From: Salminus brasiliensis
Lineage: Eukaryota > Chordata > Actinopteri > Characiformes > Bryconidae
Assembly: GCF_030463535.1 (NCBI RefSeq)
Contig: NC_132881.1
Location: 41,963,473 to 42,027,472, forward strand
Length of the DNA: 64,000 nucleotides
Reading direction: 5' to 3'
In this document: in pieces, positions 1-11,544 of the stretch
How the letters are laid out: each line of letters opens with the position of its first letter
How positions within the stretch are numbered: the stretch's first letter is position 1
Translations under genes and position numbers: made by a program
Notes under the pieces: model-generated
Told to the model about the DNA's origin: nothing
Seen by the model: the letters and a program-made list of their open reading frames with translations, nothing else
Database searches by the model: none

Positions 1-660
1 CTCCTCTCTCTGCAACATTTATTGGACAAAGGTGGAATTTTGGGCCGGACGAATAAAGATATGACATGAGTAAAATGAGGGAAGGGGGTGAGAGAGACAG
101 AAAAAGAGTGAGAGAGAGAGTATGAGAGACTACAAGAGAGAAAGTGAGGGGTGGCGAAGAATGCACTAAACTATTAATGGCGCCAATACTCCGGACCCTC
201 AGTCGTGTGCCATGTCGTGTGGCTCCAGCAGATGGCTAGATCGTATTTATCAACAAAAGTGAAAGAACAGTGCCAGGTAGATGCACTATTCATGACATTT
301 CTGGGGGAAAAAATTGTGTTTTTGTCAAATTCTCAGCAATAGGAGTGGCAGGACGCAGCTTGTCAAATCTCTTGTCAGGTAATTTGAGCCAGGACTTTGG
401 CAGTGTACTGGATAAATATTGGATGTGCTCCTTTAATTGAGCGGTTGATGTAGCATTGCTCGCGTGGCTCAGGGGGCCTCCGAGATGGGAAATTCTCGTT
501 GCTGAAGTGCCGCGCTGCATTTCACCTTAAGGAGCCCACGAGGTGTTTTTAGCTTCCGACGCTGTAAAAGCTTTCAAACTGCCGACCCCACTGCGAGACG
601 TGATCAATATTGCAGACACAGGAACACATGGATGTCCCTGAATACATTTACTGGTTTTAA
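1..660. other. Repeat-poor non-coding stretch at left edge
   Basis: No gene is visible. A GA-rich patch lies near 90-160. The remainder is mixed-composition sequence with E-box-like and SOX-like words (for example ATTGGACAAAGG near 21-32) and no recognisable repeat. It could hold regulatory sequence, but nothing here proves it. Confidence 0.25.
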
Positions 661-661
661 A

Positions 662-688
662 GTGTTTGTGTGTGTGTGTGTGAGTGTA

Positions 689-721
<33 letters not shown>

Positions 722-722
722 C
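662..722. repeat. GT microsatellite, interrupted
   Basis: Alternating GT with a few A interruptions (GTATGTATG). Confidence 0.95.
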
Positions 723-1792
723 TGTATGTCTCAATGTTCATGTTTACCTCACATACAACTCAGGTTAACCCATACAACCTACTTTAAGTGTAAAACTTTT
801 AAAGTAGTTGTATAAAAGATAAAATTTTTAAGGGGACAGTCACATGTGTCAAATAATATTTCTAGGAGATCCTAGACTACTTAAATATGGTATAATTTGA
901 GTTATAAATATTAACATTATTTAGATATTTTATGAATTTTGATTTGAAAATGTATTTTTGGGAAAGCTGCTAAACCTCAGCAACATTTTAAGGATGAAAA
1001 TACATGTATTTTGATGATAAGTCACTATTGAGCTGATTACTGTGATGAAATATTTGGTTAGCGTAAGACATATTATTCTTCTGATTTTCTATCCACTTAT
1101 AACCATGCTGATGCTAAACCTTTCATAGCCACCAAGACCCATAATATTTCATTTTTTAAAATAAAGGACAATTTAGGGAGCTCCATGTACTGGAAATGAC
1201 TTCAGAAATGGTTTGTCAAACTAACAAAATGACTTAAATGTGTTACAAAAAACAATTTTATTTAACTCAAATAAATACTTTCTGAAACAATATAAAGCAA
1301 AAACAAACCTCAAAAACACCAAAAAATCAATCAATTTGTCTTGTTTGACCTTCTACACTAACTAACATTGCCCATCTGTTTCTCCTTTCAGATTCTATTA
1401 ACAATAATATAAATCAGTGTCTGACCAGTCAAGCACAAAACAATAAGAAAAAAGCAACTACGTACAAAAACGTTGAGCTTAAACCTGCGTACAACCCCCG
1501 AAACAAGACGTTATGATTTATTTTAAAATGAGGATTAAAATGTGCCAAAATAGTATTTTCAAAATAAATCTCACATCTGGTCGGTATGGTTTAACATAGT
1601 AAGAAAAATGCTCACTATACTTTCACCTATACTGCCTGCCTGCTTGCTCGTCATTATTATCAAAAGATAATGGAAATTCTCTAAAACACCTCAAAACCTT
1701 TAAACAGTAACACACTTTCCAGCATGCGGTACAGGAGCTATTTTGGGTTCACTCTAGAGCTCTGTGATTGTTCACTGAAACTGTTCTTAATT
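723..1792. other. AT-rich non-coding, nothing recognised
   Basis: About 1.1 kb of AT-rich sequence without an open frame, splice signals supporting an exon, or a repeat family that I recognise. Confidence 0.5.
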
Positions 1793-1880
1793 CAATTCAG
1801 CTTTATTTAAATAGTACGTTCACAAAGCAGCTTTACAGGGACCGAGATTAAGGAATTGAGAGGCAGAAACATTGGGAGAA
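1793..1880 (+). repeat. Interspersed teleost repeat fragment (CAAAGCAGCTTTACAG type)
   Basis: It has the words CAATTCAGCTTTATTTAAAT and CACAAAGCAGCTTTACAG, followed by sequence like that at 63140-63360 in this window. That is a common dispersed repeat in fish genomes. Only the first ~90 bp is present here. Confidence 0.65.
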
Positions 1881-2330
1881 TGTTGAACATTTAATGTTAA
1901 GACATTAGGGTAAGTAAAACGTTTACTACAGATTAATAGAATAAAAGATTTGTCTTAGTGTTAAAAGCAGTTGTTTAACTAGATAATTATAATTATATCA
2001 TTGTAACAAAAAAGGCAACCTAACAACGCAGTACTGCTTAATAAAGCTCATGTGTCATGAGCTTATCTGTCATTGATAAAGACAGTTAGGTCACATACTG
2101 TACTAACGTATGCACACTGCTTCAACTTCTGCATTACTATAATTAAAGGACTTTAAATGATAAGTGATTGGCAAACAGTTCAGCGAGGTAGTAAATATCA
2201 TGTAAATAATTACAAATCAATAACTATTCATTCAAAATTATTAAAACACAACCACACATTTTCGCACATTTCTTAAAACACTCTAAAGATACTGAAATAC
2301 TGCATTCTTTTCTAGTGAATGGGAAAGTGC
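1881..2330. other. AT-rich non-coding, nothing recognised
   Basis: No coding potential or known repeat seen. A short hairpin-like word pair (GCTCATGTGTCATGAGC) lies near 2046-2062. Confidence 0.45.
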
Positions 2331-2535
2331 TGGATTTCCCATGCAGGTCCACTGTTGAAATATGTGAGCCGCTCTGAGGGCTGAAATATGGGCGAGGTCA
2401 GAGGTCAGATGGAGATAAAGCCGGTACAAACCCACGTCTCTGCTCCTCTTTCAGCACTTTGCGCTGTGATCGCAGTCCTATAAGAGTCGGGCTGACGCTC
2501 AGTCCACAGCAAAGCCAACACTGGGCAAGTTAATA
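2331..2535. promoter_or_regulatory. Candidate regulatory block with a perfect DR1 site
   Basis: This is a repeat-free, GC-richer island inside AT-rich DNA. Positions 2395-2400 and 2402-2407 are both AGGTCA with one G between them. That is a perfect direct repeat with spacing 1, the site used by RXR heterodimers, HNF4 and COUP-TF. Function is inference; only the motif and the composition contrast are seen. Confidence 0.35.
2395..2407 (+). promoter_or_regulatory. DR1 nuclear-receptor half-site pair
   Basis: AGGTCA-G-AGGTCA. A chance match is possible in 64 kb but uncommon for both half-sites to be perfect. Confidence 0.4.
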
Positions 2536-2621
2536 CAGCAATCAGACTGAACTCACGGCTACAGCTATACCTATATGCATATATTTATACCATTATACTT
2601 CACACACATTATACATAAGGA

Positions 2622-2625
<4 letters not shown>

Positions 2626-2689
<64 letters not shown>

Positions 2690-2719
2690 CGTGCGTGTGT
2701 GTGTGTGTGTGTGTGTGTG
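2626..2719. repeat. Compound AT / GT microsatellite
   Basis: An (AT)n run of about 50 bp passes directly into a (GT)n run with GC interruptions. Confidence 0.95.
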
Positions 2720-3167
2720 GTGATATTTTTGTGTGCTTTTGTAAAGTGGATTAAATAAATGTATTTTATAAATTTATAAATGTATAAATGGATTTTGTCA
2801 AATTAAACTTCAGGATAATTGAGAAACTTGAGCAAACATTACAAAAAGAACACAAGAACCATGAAGAACATGAGCTAAACTCTTAATACCACACTGACAA
2901 CATCCACGTTACGTGTCAGCACTTGGAAATAACTAAATCCATGAAAAAATAACGAAACGGGGATAAGCAGGAAGGTGTAATCAAGTCAAAATCACTGCGG
3001 CTCCGCTCGGACAATTACTCAGGAATTTCTCTATTGGAAGTGTCGAGGGATGACGGTAATATTCCTGTTAACGGCCTTTTGTGCCGCTGGAACACGGAGA
3101 AGATCCTCAACATGGTCAGTGTTCTCCCACAGACCAAATTACACTCATATCAATAAGCAGGCCTCAA

Positions 3168-3212
<45 letters not shown>
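3168..3212. repeat. CA microsatellite
   Basis: Uninterrupted (CA)n. The short open frames that cross it are simple Thr-His repeats and are not genes. Confidence 0.95.
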
Positions 3213-3214
<2 letters not shown>

Positions 3215-3234
3215 TTACACACATCTACGATACA

Positions 3235-3755
3235 AGAGAACAATACCATCTTCGCCACTCTCAAATCCCATTTTATCCTAAAAGCTGAATACAAACTGAG
3301 CTTCTTTAGCTAAAATGAGGCTCATCAGTGTTCAATACCTCAATACTTCAAAGTACTGGAAGACTGGATGATGGTCAGCATATGTGACCTGAGTAAGAAG
3401 CCGTTTTGAGGTTCAATACCAGCGCAAGAAAAGGACGTGGCTATTTCCTCCTTTCTCAAATCCCACTGTCAAATCCCACACAGGCTAGTTGACTCACTGA
3501 GCTCCTTTAGCTGCAATGAGGCTCATCAAATGTTCTCAGCTCTTCAATACAAAAACAAGACTAATGCCACTAAAGTTTAAGAACACACAGCATGTGTGGC
3601 CAGATGCCGTTTTGCAGTCCAGCCTCAGAGGATGAGGCTATCTCCCCATTCCAAAATCAAACTGCATCCTAAAAGCAGGACATAATGAGGTCTAAATGAG
3701 CGACCAAGCTGACAGACAGACTTTCTGAGCTGCTTTGGCTACAATTAATGTCGTT
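3235..3755 (+). repeat. Degenerate tandem repeat, ~200 bp period, about 2.6 units
   Basis: The words CTCAAATCCCA (3260, 3454, diverged at 3650), GAGC..CTTTAGCT..AATGAGGCTCATCA (3298, 3500) and GCCGTTTTG (3401, 3607) recur at a period near 195-205 bp. The third unit is partial and more diverged. No known family was recognised. Confidence 0.7.
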
Positions 3756-4842
3756 TTCCATCGTATTTTTCAGTTCTTTTGCAAAAACCGCAACTTCAAC
3801 ACAAAACGAATGGCCGTGAAAGCGTCCTGGAAAAGCTGGCAGGTACAGCCTGTACATAAGATGCCATGGAGCGCAACCCAGAGCTATCGTATTCCCACAG
3901 CAGGCCAATCACAGATTGTAAATGACATGAGCGGGGACGTACGCTGACTCCTCTACTTAATAACAGCAGCAGACTTCAGATGGGGATCAACACTTTGAAA
4001 CTGACTCGATGGCCCGGGGGCAGAGCGTGGGCAAACGGGGGCAGGAGAAAAGAGGTACAGAGAGAAGGAGGAAAATAAAAAGGGATAAAGGTCATTGGTA
4101 ACATTTACAAATTGAAGCCATGATCAAAGCTAAAGAGGCCGTCCGGCGAAAAGGGGGGGGGATTGGGTTTAGACAAGCAAGGTGTGGACGGCCAAGTGCT
4201 ATTCATTAGGATCTCCTCTCGTTCTGTTCTCCGTCCCCTTTCCTTCTCTCTGCGTCTCCCTCTCTCTTTCCCTCTTTCTGCTCTTCTTCGTGCCAATCTG
4301 TGACTGATTTGAGCGTCTGGCGGAGAGGCTGGCTGGGGGAAATGGGATCCCACGAAGGCCGACACGGGCTGAGAGAGCCCGGAGCAGAGAGAGAGAGAGA
4401 GGGAAAGGGAGAGGGAGAGAGAAAAAGAGAGAGGGATGTGTTCCCGTCACTTTCCTTTAAACTGACACCTCTGCTCACCTCAGCGGAGGCAGCTCGGAAA
4501 CAGACACCGCCGCATTGCCCATTCACAAGCGAGCTGTGCGTGACTCTACTCTAGCAGCTAACATGCCCTCATACAGCTAAACCTAGGGTTTTAAAGAAAA
4601 CCGCACTGAATGTACCAGTACTAATATATGGGTTCTACGGGTTTCTATTACTACAAGTTGCTAAATAAAACCCTGCTGGATGTAAACCCACTGGTGTATG
4701 GGTTTCAATTACTGAGATGATTTTGTTTTAATGTAGAAAAGCATGTATTTGGGATGCGAGCCAATGCAAAATCCACCAAATCTGAAACAGAGAAACTTGT
4801 ATAACATTTCAAGACCACTGCGGCATTCAATTCTTGGCTTTA
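3756..4842. other. Non-coding with GA-rich tract
   Basis: Purine-rich and pyrimidine-rich patches (GA tract near 4385-4435, CT-rich 4211-4285) flank a GC-richer segment at 4300-4380. The open frames here are low-complexity Glu/Arg or Ser/Leu runs. No gene is supported. Confidence 0.45.
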
Positions 4843-4945
4843 AATTCGCCTTCTAAGGAAACCAGGCACCTCTCATCCATCCATAATCATCCTTTCCTTC
4901 TCAAAAGAAGGAGCAAAAAGAGAAGGGAGTTTTAAGGTCCACTGA
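4843..4945 (+). repeat. Duplicated non-coding module, copy A
   Basis: It shares an ordered series of blocks with 9888-9995: AAATTCGC, AGGAAA.CAG, CCATCCAT.ATCATCC, TTC.TCAAA.GA.GGAGC, AAAAAGAGAAG, TTTA.G.TCCA. The local palindrome CTTCTC AAAAG AAGG is kept in altered form in both copies. Neither copy sits in a repeat that I recognise. Confidence 0.65.
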
Positions 4946-5089
4946 GAATAGAACTAACTTGTATATATAAAATACAAAAGTGTGCTACTGCCAGAAAACA
5001 GCCAAAGCAGCCATTAAGTTATTAAGTTCCTTTTTCAGGATCAGGAGAAAAAATAAAGTTAGCGTTAAAAAAAGGTAACGCTGAACATC

Positions 5090-5305
5090 TCAACAACTAC
5101 ATTCAACATCAGATGTTTGAGTGTTCAGTGTCCATTCTTCACCCTTATCACAGCTTCCATTCTTTTCAGGAGACTCACTTTCAGGTTTTCTGCAGAAATC
5201 TGCAGGGAGATCTTTCCACATGTCCAACGCAGAGTCTTTGAAGTTGGAGCATTTTCTGTTTCTCACCATCCAAACAATCCTAAACGCATTCAACGTTGTT
5301 GGAAA
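5090..5305 (-). pseudogene. Tc1-like transposase C-terminal relic
   Basis: The minus-strand reading gives ...DMWKDLPADFCRKP and, after a frame change, VSLLKRMEAVIRVKNGH. This matches the usual Tc1 C-terminus (EEW..IP...C..L..S...R..AVI..KGGHT) in order. The catalytic region is absent and the frame is broken, so it cannot make an active enzyme. An unrelated short frame is the alternative. Confidence 0.5.
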
Positions 5306-5898
5306 AAAAAACTTGCTGGGTCATTTACAGAGTGCTGGGTGTTTTTGTGTAGCCTAGTGGCCACTTTAGTGATGGTGTCATAGCAACAACCCAGCCAATG
5401 GGAATTAATTAACAGCACACAAAGACGTCAGTTAGAATAATTAACAGCACTTGAGGAAGATTAGAACTGGCTGATTAGAACAAAGTCCGATTTTTACAGG
5501 TTTTCTTCACAGAGTAGCGCACAGTCATGACAGACAGGAATCAGCAAGCTTGATTTTGACACTGGTGGGGGCATAAAAGCAGTCCACAGGGGACACCCTG
5601 AAAACTATAGCTTTTTGTATTCATGATAGACTTCTGATCAACTTCATGTCATCTGGAGCCTTTATGTATAGATATGGTAGCCAACACACTCAGCAAAAAA
5701 CAAGCGAACATCGCTATTCTGGGACTGATATTGAGGTTCTTAGTCATCATTAATTACCCGTGACCCTGACTCTTTTTTTTTGTTGTTGTTATTCTTTGAT
5801 TTAATACTTTCGGGTTTCTGGTAAAGAAGCACCTCATGTCCATCTTTCTATTTTTTGGCTGCCATCCCGACCGAGTAATACCAATTTAAGCTAAGTGC

Positions 5899-5950
<52 letters not shown>

Positions 5951-6469
5951 CATTTAGGGCTGCCATTAGCTCTGTATAATATCCTACGCAATCGTGCCTC
6001 ATTTAATAATAAAAATCAGATCCCTTACTGAATCAGTACAAGATGTGATTTTTGAGCACACAGCTGTTGGATGGCGACTCTCCTTCAGCTTACGTGAACA
6101 TCTAGTTGACAGAGCTTTGGCGCTTCCTACAACCACAGCCTCTCGCACGTTAGCAAGAAACGGCAAAGCCAGTCCTGTTAGCAATGTGGGTTAGGGAGGT
6201 CGGACTCATAGTGGAGAATTTACTCAAGATCTGTGAACCACTTGTACCAAATACAGGACCAGAACACTGAGGGCGGCCTGTTGTATTAAAATTATTGCTT
6301 GGGACAAATCAGTAGTTTGATATTGGTAGGGACCTACTTCTCTACGGTCCTCACCGAATTATATGCCCTAAGGAATCGGTCATTATACTGTTTACTATTA
6401 AGTGATACTAATCAGGATGTTTTCTAGTAAAAGCAAATGTTAGAAACTGTATTTTTCCAAACTTCCTGG
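5306..6469. other. Non-coding with CA microsatellite at 5903-5947
   Basis: No gene seen. It contains an uninterrupted (CA)n of about 44 bp and otherwise unremarkable mixed sequence. Confidence 0.5.
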
Positions 6470-6850
6470 TCTTGTGGGGTCTCTCTGGTCAGCTGTGATG
6501 GGCAATAACAGACAGCAGTCCAAGGCATGATAAATCAAAAACCATCAACAGGGCGTTGGCGCGTCCAAGACTCACTGATGTGTGAGGGCAATGAAGGCTA
6601 TTCCCAAGGCTATAGGCTGAACTGACAATGTTTTAATGATGGTTACAGGAGGAATACCCCACAACCTCAGAACACACAGTGCTTCCCAACCTGTTGTGTA
6701 GCTGTAGACCCATTAGACTGTCTATGCTAAACCATTGTGTCTGGACTGGACCTCGGAGCAATGGAAAGAGGTCACATGGTCTGATGAATCCTGTTTTCTT
6801 TAACATACATGTACTGTTGAGATGCATTGCCTAAATTCTATTGAACAGTT
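6470..6850 (+). pseudogene. Tc1-like transposase relic, plus strand
   Basis: The plus strand contains decayed transposase sequence. The region around 6545-6600 (CAACAGGGCGTTGGCGCGTC) matches the DNA-binding half of a Tc1 lineage common in fish. At about 6760-6800 the reading QWKEVTWSDESCFL is the SDES block of the catalytic domain. Stops and deletions separate the pieces. It belongs to a different lineage from the element immediately to the right, which lies on the other strand. Confidence 0.7.
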
Positions 6851-6894
6851 GTGCAACGGATATAAAGGATGGTCCCTTGGAGTAATATGTAGTT

Positions 6895-8215
6895 ACAGTG
6901 CCCAGTCAATAAAGATTTTCCTTACAAAAAAAACTCTGTAATGAGAAACATTTCAAGTAATGTCTATTAAATAAAAGTATCCTACATAATATAAGTGAGT
7001 GCTTAAATATTCACACCCTTCAAGGCAGCATTTAGTAACTGCACCTTTGGTCACAATCCCAGCACTGTGTGGACAGGTCTCAGTCAGGCTTGCACATCTG
7101 GACACTGTGATTTTACTCCATTCCTCTTTGCAAAAGTGCTCAGGCTCTGTTAGAGAGATCGAGATTGAGTGTAAACAGCCCTTTTCAAGTTCAGCCACAA
7201 AATGAGGTCTCCACTTTGACTCAGCCACTCCAGAACATTCAGCTTGTTGTCTTTAAACCATTTCTTTGTAACTTTCTCTGTATGCTTCAGATCACTATCT
7301 CGCTGGAAAATAAATCTTTTCCCAATTTGTAGTTCTCCTGCAGACTGAATCAAGACTGTTCTCCAGGACTTTCCTATATTTAGCTGCATCCATTTCACCC
7401 TCAACCTTCACAAACCTTCCAGAGCCTGCTGCTGAGAAGCATTCCCACAGCATAATGCTGCCAACACCATTCAGGCCTTTGAGTGAACTATAGCTCTCCC
7501 ATAAAGCTTTGATTGATGAAGAACCCGGGTTACAGTTGTTGAATGCAGAGTCTCTCCCATCCCATCTGCTGAAGCTTTTAACTCCTTCAGAGTACTCATA
7601 GGTGTTTTGGTGGCCTCCCTCACTAGTCTCCTTCTTTCACTGTCCGTCAGTTTGGGAGGACGGCCTGATTTACGCATGTGCCATATTCCTTCCATTTCTT
7701 AATGATGCAGTTAACTAAGCTCCAGGGGATGTTCGGTGAATTGGACATTTGTTTGTATTCATCCCCTGACTTATTCTTCTCAACAACCTTAGAGAAACCT
7801 TAACTCTAGAGTGCTAGACTCTAGTGTTCTTCTGTCTTGGTCATGGTGTATTTGCAGCCAAGAATACTGATTATACAGTGACTGGACTAGATAGGTGTCT
7901 TTATACTTCAAACACTTGAGACACATTCACTGCACTCAGAAGATCTTAATTTCACTAATTGTGAGAATACAAGCACAATTAGTCTGCCAGGACCTCTTTT
8001 TAATGACTTCAGTCACTTCACTTATTTTACATTCTATATTTTGATTTCATTGGCATTACTTTGTAGAAATCTGATTTAATTCTAAAAGTTATTTGTAAAT
8101 TCACAAAAATACAAAGCTACATTATATTGACCCTGATTCCATTTGTAAAAGAAATACAAATGAGAAAACATCCAAGGGGTGAATACTTCAGATACTTTAT
8201 AGATACTGTAATTCT
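6895..8215 (-). mobile_element. Tc1-like DNA transposon relic with broken transposase
   Basis: Read on the minus strand, the left end near 8215 has the typical outer words of fish Tc1 elements (ACAGTATCT, then ATTCACCCCTTGGATG), followed by a start MTKTEEH near 7845. Next come a helix-turn-helix part (KVVEKNKSGDEYKQM), then KSGRPPKLTDSERRRLVREA, then GSIMLWECFSAAGSGRFVKVE, then QRDSDLKHTEKVTKKW. The block between the DNA-binding region and GSIMLW, which carries the first catalytic aspartate, is deleted near 7465. There are several frame changes. The inner end near 6895 is too eroded to define the inverted repeat exactly. Confidence 0.85.
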
Positions 8216-8339
8216 ATTGAGAAAAAAAGTATAGGTGACTCTTGTGACCGATCAATGGGGGCAATAACGATAACCCAGTTAGTCTGGGTCAGTGTGTGTA
8301 GTAACTTCAGGCTGGGTTAAATAAATTAATTGGGTTGTT

Positions 8340-8697
8340 TTTAATCCAGCACTTTTCTTGTGGTCAGTCCATTGTTCTAGCAGCAGCTTCTTTGTTTGGT
8401 CTTCTTGTTTGTCCATTTGCTTTTCTCTGTCTCAGCTCCTTGATTAGCTCCACATACTTTCAGACCCACAACACTGAGTCATCTTCTCACTGTGGAAGTT
8501 TTGACTTCTGGGGTGTTTTTTTTTTTTTTAACTGTTTATCTGATGGAGGGCCGTTTTGGTGGTCTACCATGCTTTAATTTTTCTTTAAGTCATTGTTTTT
8601 TTAACTCTGGTTGTGGACACTCCAATTCCCCTAATTTTACATTTTACCAGGAATTAAACAAATGAATAGTCTCTAACTTTTGCACAGTACTGTCTGC
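8340..8697 (-). mobile_element. Tc1-like element relic, 5' part
   Basis: The minus strand begins ACAGTACTGTGCAAAAGTT near 8694, the usual outer end of another fish Tc1 family. It continues with a broken frame containing RPPKR and an Arg/Lys-rich ELRQRKANGQTRRP stretch. A poly-A/T tract at 8517-8530 and stops interrupt it. Confidence 0.6.
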
Positions 8698-8754
8698 AAC
8701 AGTTATAGTTGAGAATTAATCATTAACATTAAATTAAAGTCAATCACTCTCCAA

Positions 8755-9370
8755 CGCTTGACTTTTTTGGGAGGCATTCTAGAAAAAAAATACGTTTTCC
8801 AAGACTTTTTAAATTGCAACTGTGCAGTGACCAACTTTAATTATCCACTTAATTCACTCCAAACCCACACAGAATTCCTCCTCGAGACAGCTTTCCTTCC
8901 AGCCTCTGAAAGCATGGCTAAAGTGACCACAGCAATTTTGGTGCGCCGCTGTCCCATTCACTTCCCCAAATGAATATGAAACGGCAAATTGACCACTGCT
9001 CACCTCCGTAAGTGCTGCCCGGTACCTGATTTGCAATCTTCAAAGCTTTCCAACTTCCTGTGCTAAGCCCCCTGATACAAGCCACCCCAAGCAGAGGGGG
9101 AGAAGGGAGTGAGGGGGGTCAGAGGCAGTGAAATGCTCGGGAGGGGGTAGACTTTGGCCTGCAGTAACTATTAGCAATAATTGTTGGACAGGGTGAAGGC
9201 CTTTGATGGGCCTGTGTTTGTCCCAGGGCCTTTAACACTGATGAATGCAAGGGTTTCTTTGAGATGTCATTGGCAATTGAGTCGGGATTAATATTTACAA
9301 AACAGATACACTACTCCGGACATGCAGCCCGGCGCTGAAGTGTTTAAAGATGTGTACAGAGAACATATGA
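8755..9370. promoter_or_regulatory. Candidate conserved non-coding block
   Basis: This is repeat-free, balanced-composition DNA with dense homeodomain- and HMG-like words: TTTAATTATCCACTTAATTC near 8838-8857, AGCAATAATTG near 9172, CTTTGATGGG near 9202, GGATTAATATT near 9285. No coding frame runs through it. The texture resembles a vertebrate enhancer cluster. Lying on the HMX1 side of cpz makes regulation of that neighbour plausible, but conservation has not been tested. Confidence 0.35.
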
Positions 9371-9684
9371 CTCATTGCTGTGATGCTGTTGTGCTTTGTT
9401 TTCCTTTTTTGGTTTGGGTTTCAAACTCGCATCTTAGCTGAAATATGAGTGATTTACTGTATGCTAGTGATTGAAAAGGAATGGATGTTGAACGCAGATC
9501 TAAGAGCTGGCTGGCTGGTTTTAATTGGCCTGTAGTGGAGTATAATAGTCTAGAGATGACTGATCCAAGAACTGCTATTTTTTCTATTCTTTTAAATAAA
9601 ACTTTTTAAAAATGTGAAATATACTCCAATTACCAATTTTAATTTAGCTAAAAGTGTAAAAATGGATTTCACAAAAATCTGTGT
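9371..9684. other. AT-rich spacer, nothing recognised
   Basis: No open frame, repeat family or distinctive motif is seen. Confidence 0.45.
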
Positions 9685-10290
9685 GTGTGTGGTTAGGTCC
9701 TGGTGGCGGTGGGGTGTGGGGAAGGGGGTAAATTTGCGCCACATTATATAAATTAGGCTGAGGGGGGAGAAAAGCCTCCCACAAACTGCCCCTTTTTGAT
9801 CTTAACAGCCCAAAATTGATTCAAGCTGATGAATTTGTTATCGGTTATGATTGATTAGGCCTTGTCCCGGAAGAGAAAGGCCTGGCGTCAAATTCGCTCT
9901 CTCAGGAAAACAGCAGCCCTCTTCCATCCATTATCATCCCCTCTTCCTCAAAGAGGGAGCGAGAGGGACGAAAAAGAGAAGCGATGTTTAGCGTCCATCG
10001 AAACACATGCCTCTTCATTAAGTCCTGGTCCAAAGCCAACAATGGAGACGGAGTCGGACTGTTGGTGGCTGCAGGCGATGTGCGTTGTTGGGGTGGGGAC
10101 AAAGGGCAGATACTGCGCAAGATGATGAAGGTAGCGAACGAGCTGCATAATGACCGCGAGAGGTTCCCAGCACTTGCCCGGTCAAAACCAGAAACATGTG
10201 GGCTAATGTTAAGGTTTCAAAGGCTCGGTCGTATCACTGACACTTCTCAGCCCTCTCGGCTCGAAGGTAGGCATTGCACTAAATCATAAA
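9685..10290. promoter_or_regulatory. Candidate conserved non-coding block with TGATTGAT site
   Basis: A second repeat-poor block follows 300 bp after the first. It has TTATGATTGATTAGG near 9845-9859, which contains the PBX-HOX composite TGATTGAT. Copy B of the duplicated module lies at 9888-9995. In mammals a distal HMX1 ear/face enhancer is controlled by HOX-PBX-MEIS, which makes this the first place I would look. That link is inference. Confidence 0.35.
9888..9995 (+). repeat. Duplicated non-coding module, copy B
   Basis: Partner of 4843-4945. It shares ordered blocks AAATTCGC, AGGAAAACAG, CCATCCATTATCATCCC, TTCCTCAAAGAGGGAGC, GAAAAAGAGAAG and GTCCA. The palindrome CCTC.TTCCTC AAA GAGG is stronger here than in copy A. 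The open frames crossing it are short and not shared in frame between copies. Confidence 0.65.
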
Positions 10291-11540
10291 CACGTTGCCA
10301 GCGAGTCCCTTGGGTTGGCAAAACTATGGCTTGGCTTAATCATTGTGCCTAAAGCTATACCACAAAGGCAGAATCTAACTCAAGAGGAATCTGCAAAGGC
10401 CATTAGTAAGAATGATGCAACTGACCCTTCGGTCATTTCTCATTCATGTCTGAATACGTACTTTAAGGATAAAGATGAATGGATCTTCCACACAACAGAT
10501 TTGTGTCCTCAAGATTCAAAAGTTTGAAATCACTTATTTTTTTAGACAGCTTGCACAACTTTTTTCATGAACACCACTAGATATTTTAATCAACATTTCA
10601 TATATTTTGAGAATAATAATTATATTCAGAGTATTCATAATCCATGAATTTATCACATTATGAGCCTCAAGATTTAATTGTAATATTTATTTATTTGTCG
10701 TAGAGATGTAGTCTGAACTTCTGGGGGCCTATATTGAGAAATAGTAAGAAAATTATCCATCATCATCTACTTTTGAGAGCTTAAGTTAACTTCTTATTCA
10801 CTGTTCCACCTTAAAGAAACCTTAAAACAGAAAGTTCCACTCTACTACACCATTTAAAGTGGACTGGAAAATTAGAATAAGACATTGTTATTGTCTTTTC
10901 TTTTTTGGGGGAAATCTGAAGCCGAAGACAGGCCTTTATTGACTATGTGCAAACATGAAGGTTTCACGATTAGTGGCTACAGGATATCTGCACCTACAAA
11001 CCAAAATGATCACCCGAGTCAGATATGATGGGCAACATTTACTTGACCAGCAGTGTTTCTGAACATTCTTTAAAGAGTCCTGGCTATTTAATTTGTTATT
11101 TATATGCATTTGGGACAGAAAGGGGGTAGATGTGGGGTAAAAGAAACACAACAAAACTAGAACAAAATAGAAAAAGAAAAATGTTATTAATTTAAATATT
11201 CTATGTATATTTTATTTATTATTTATTATATTTAAAACAAGCTAAATACTACATGCTTGTGAGATTCCCATTAATGGCTCAGGGGCCCTTAGTGGCTATT
11301 TTTACCACTTATAGTAAATGTACCTGCTTATTTTAGTAAATAGGTTTGATCTTATTGACCAGAGATTCTAAACTATTGAATGATGTAAATACATTCATTT
11401 ATGCTAATTTGTTGTTGACCATGCAGATGTCTCTGATGTTTAAATAAAGGAATGTTTTTCTTTAACATTTCTTTACATCAAGTAATACTTGATGCACATT
11501 TCAGTTTTAGTAAAGCACTGTAAGAAAAAAACTGCACAAT
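10291..11540. other. Non-coding, nothing recognised
   Basis: This is AT-rich sequence. A short open frame over 10315-10527 has no splice context or recognisable product. Confidence 0.45.
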
Positions 11541-11544
11541 GTTA

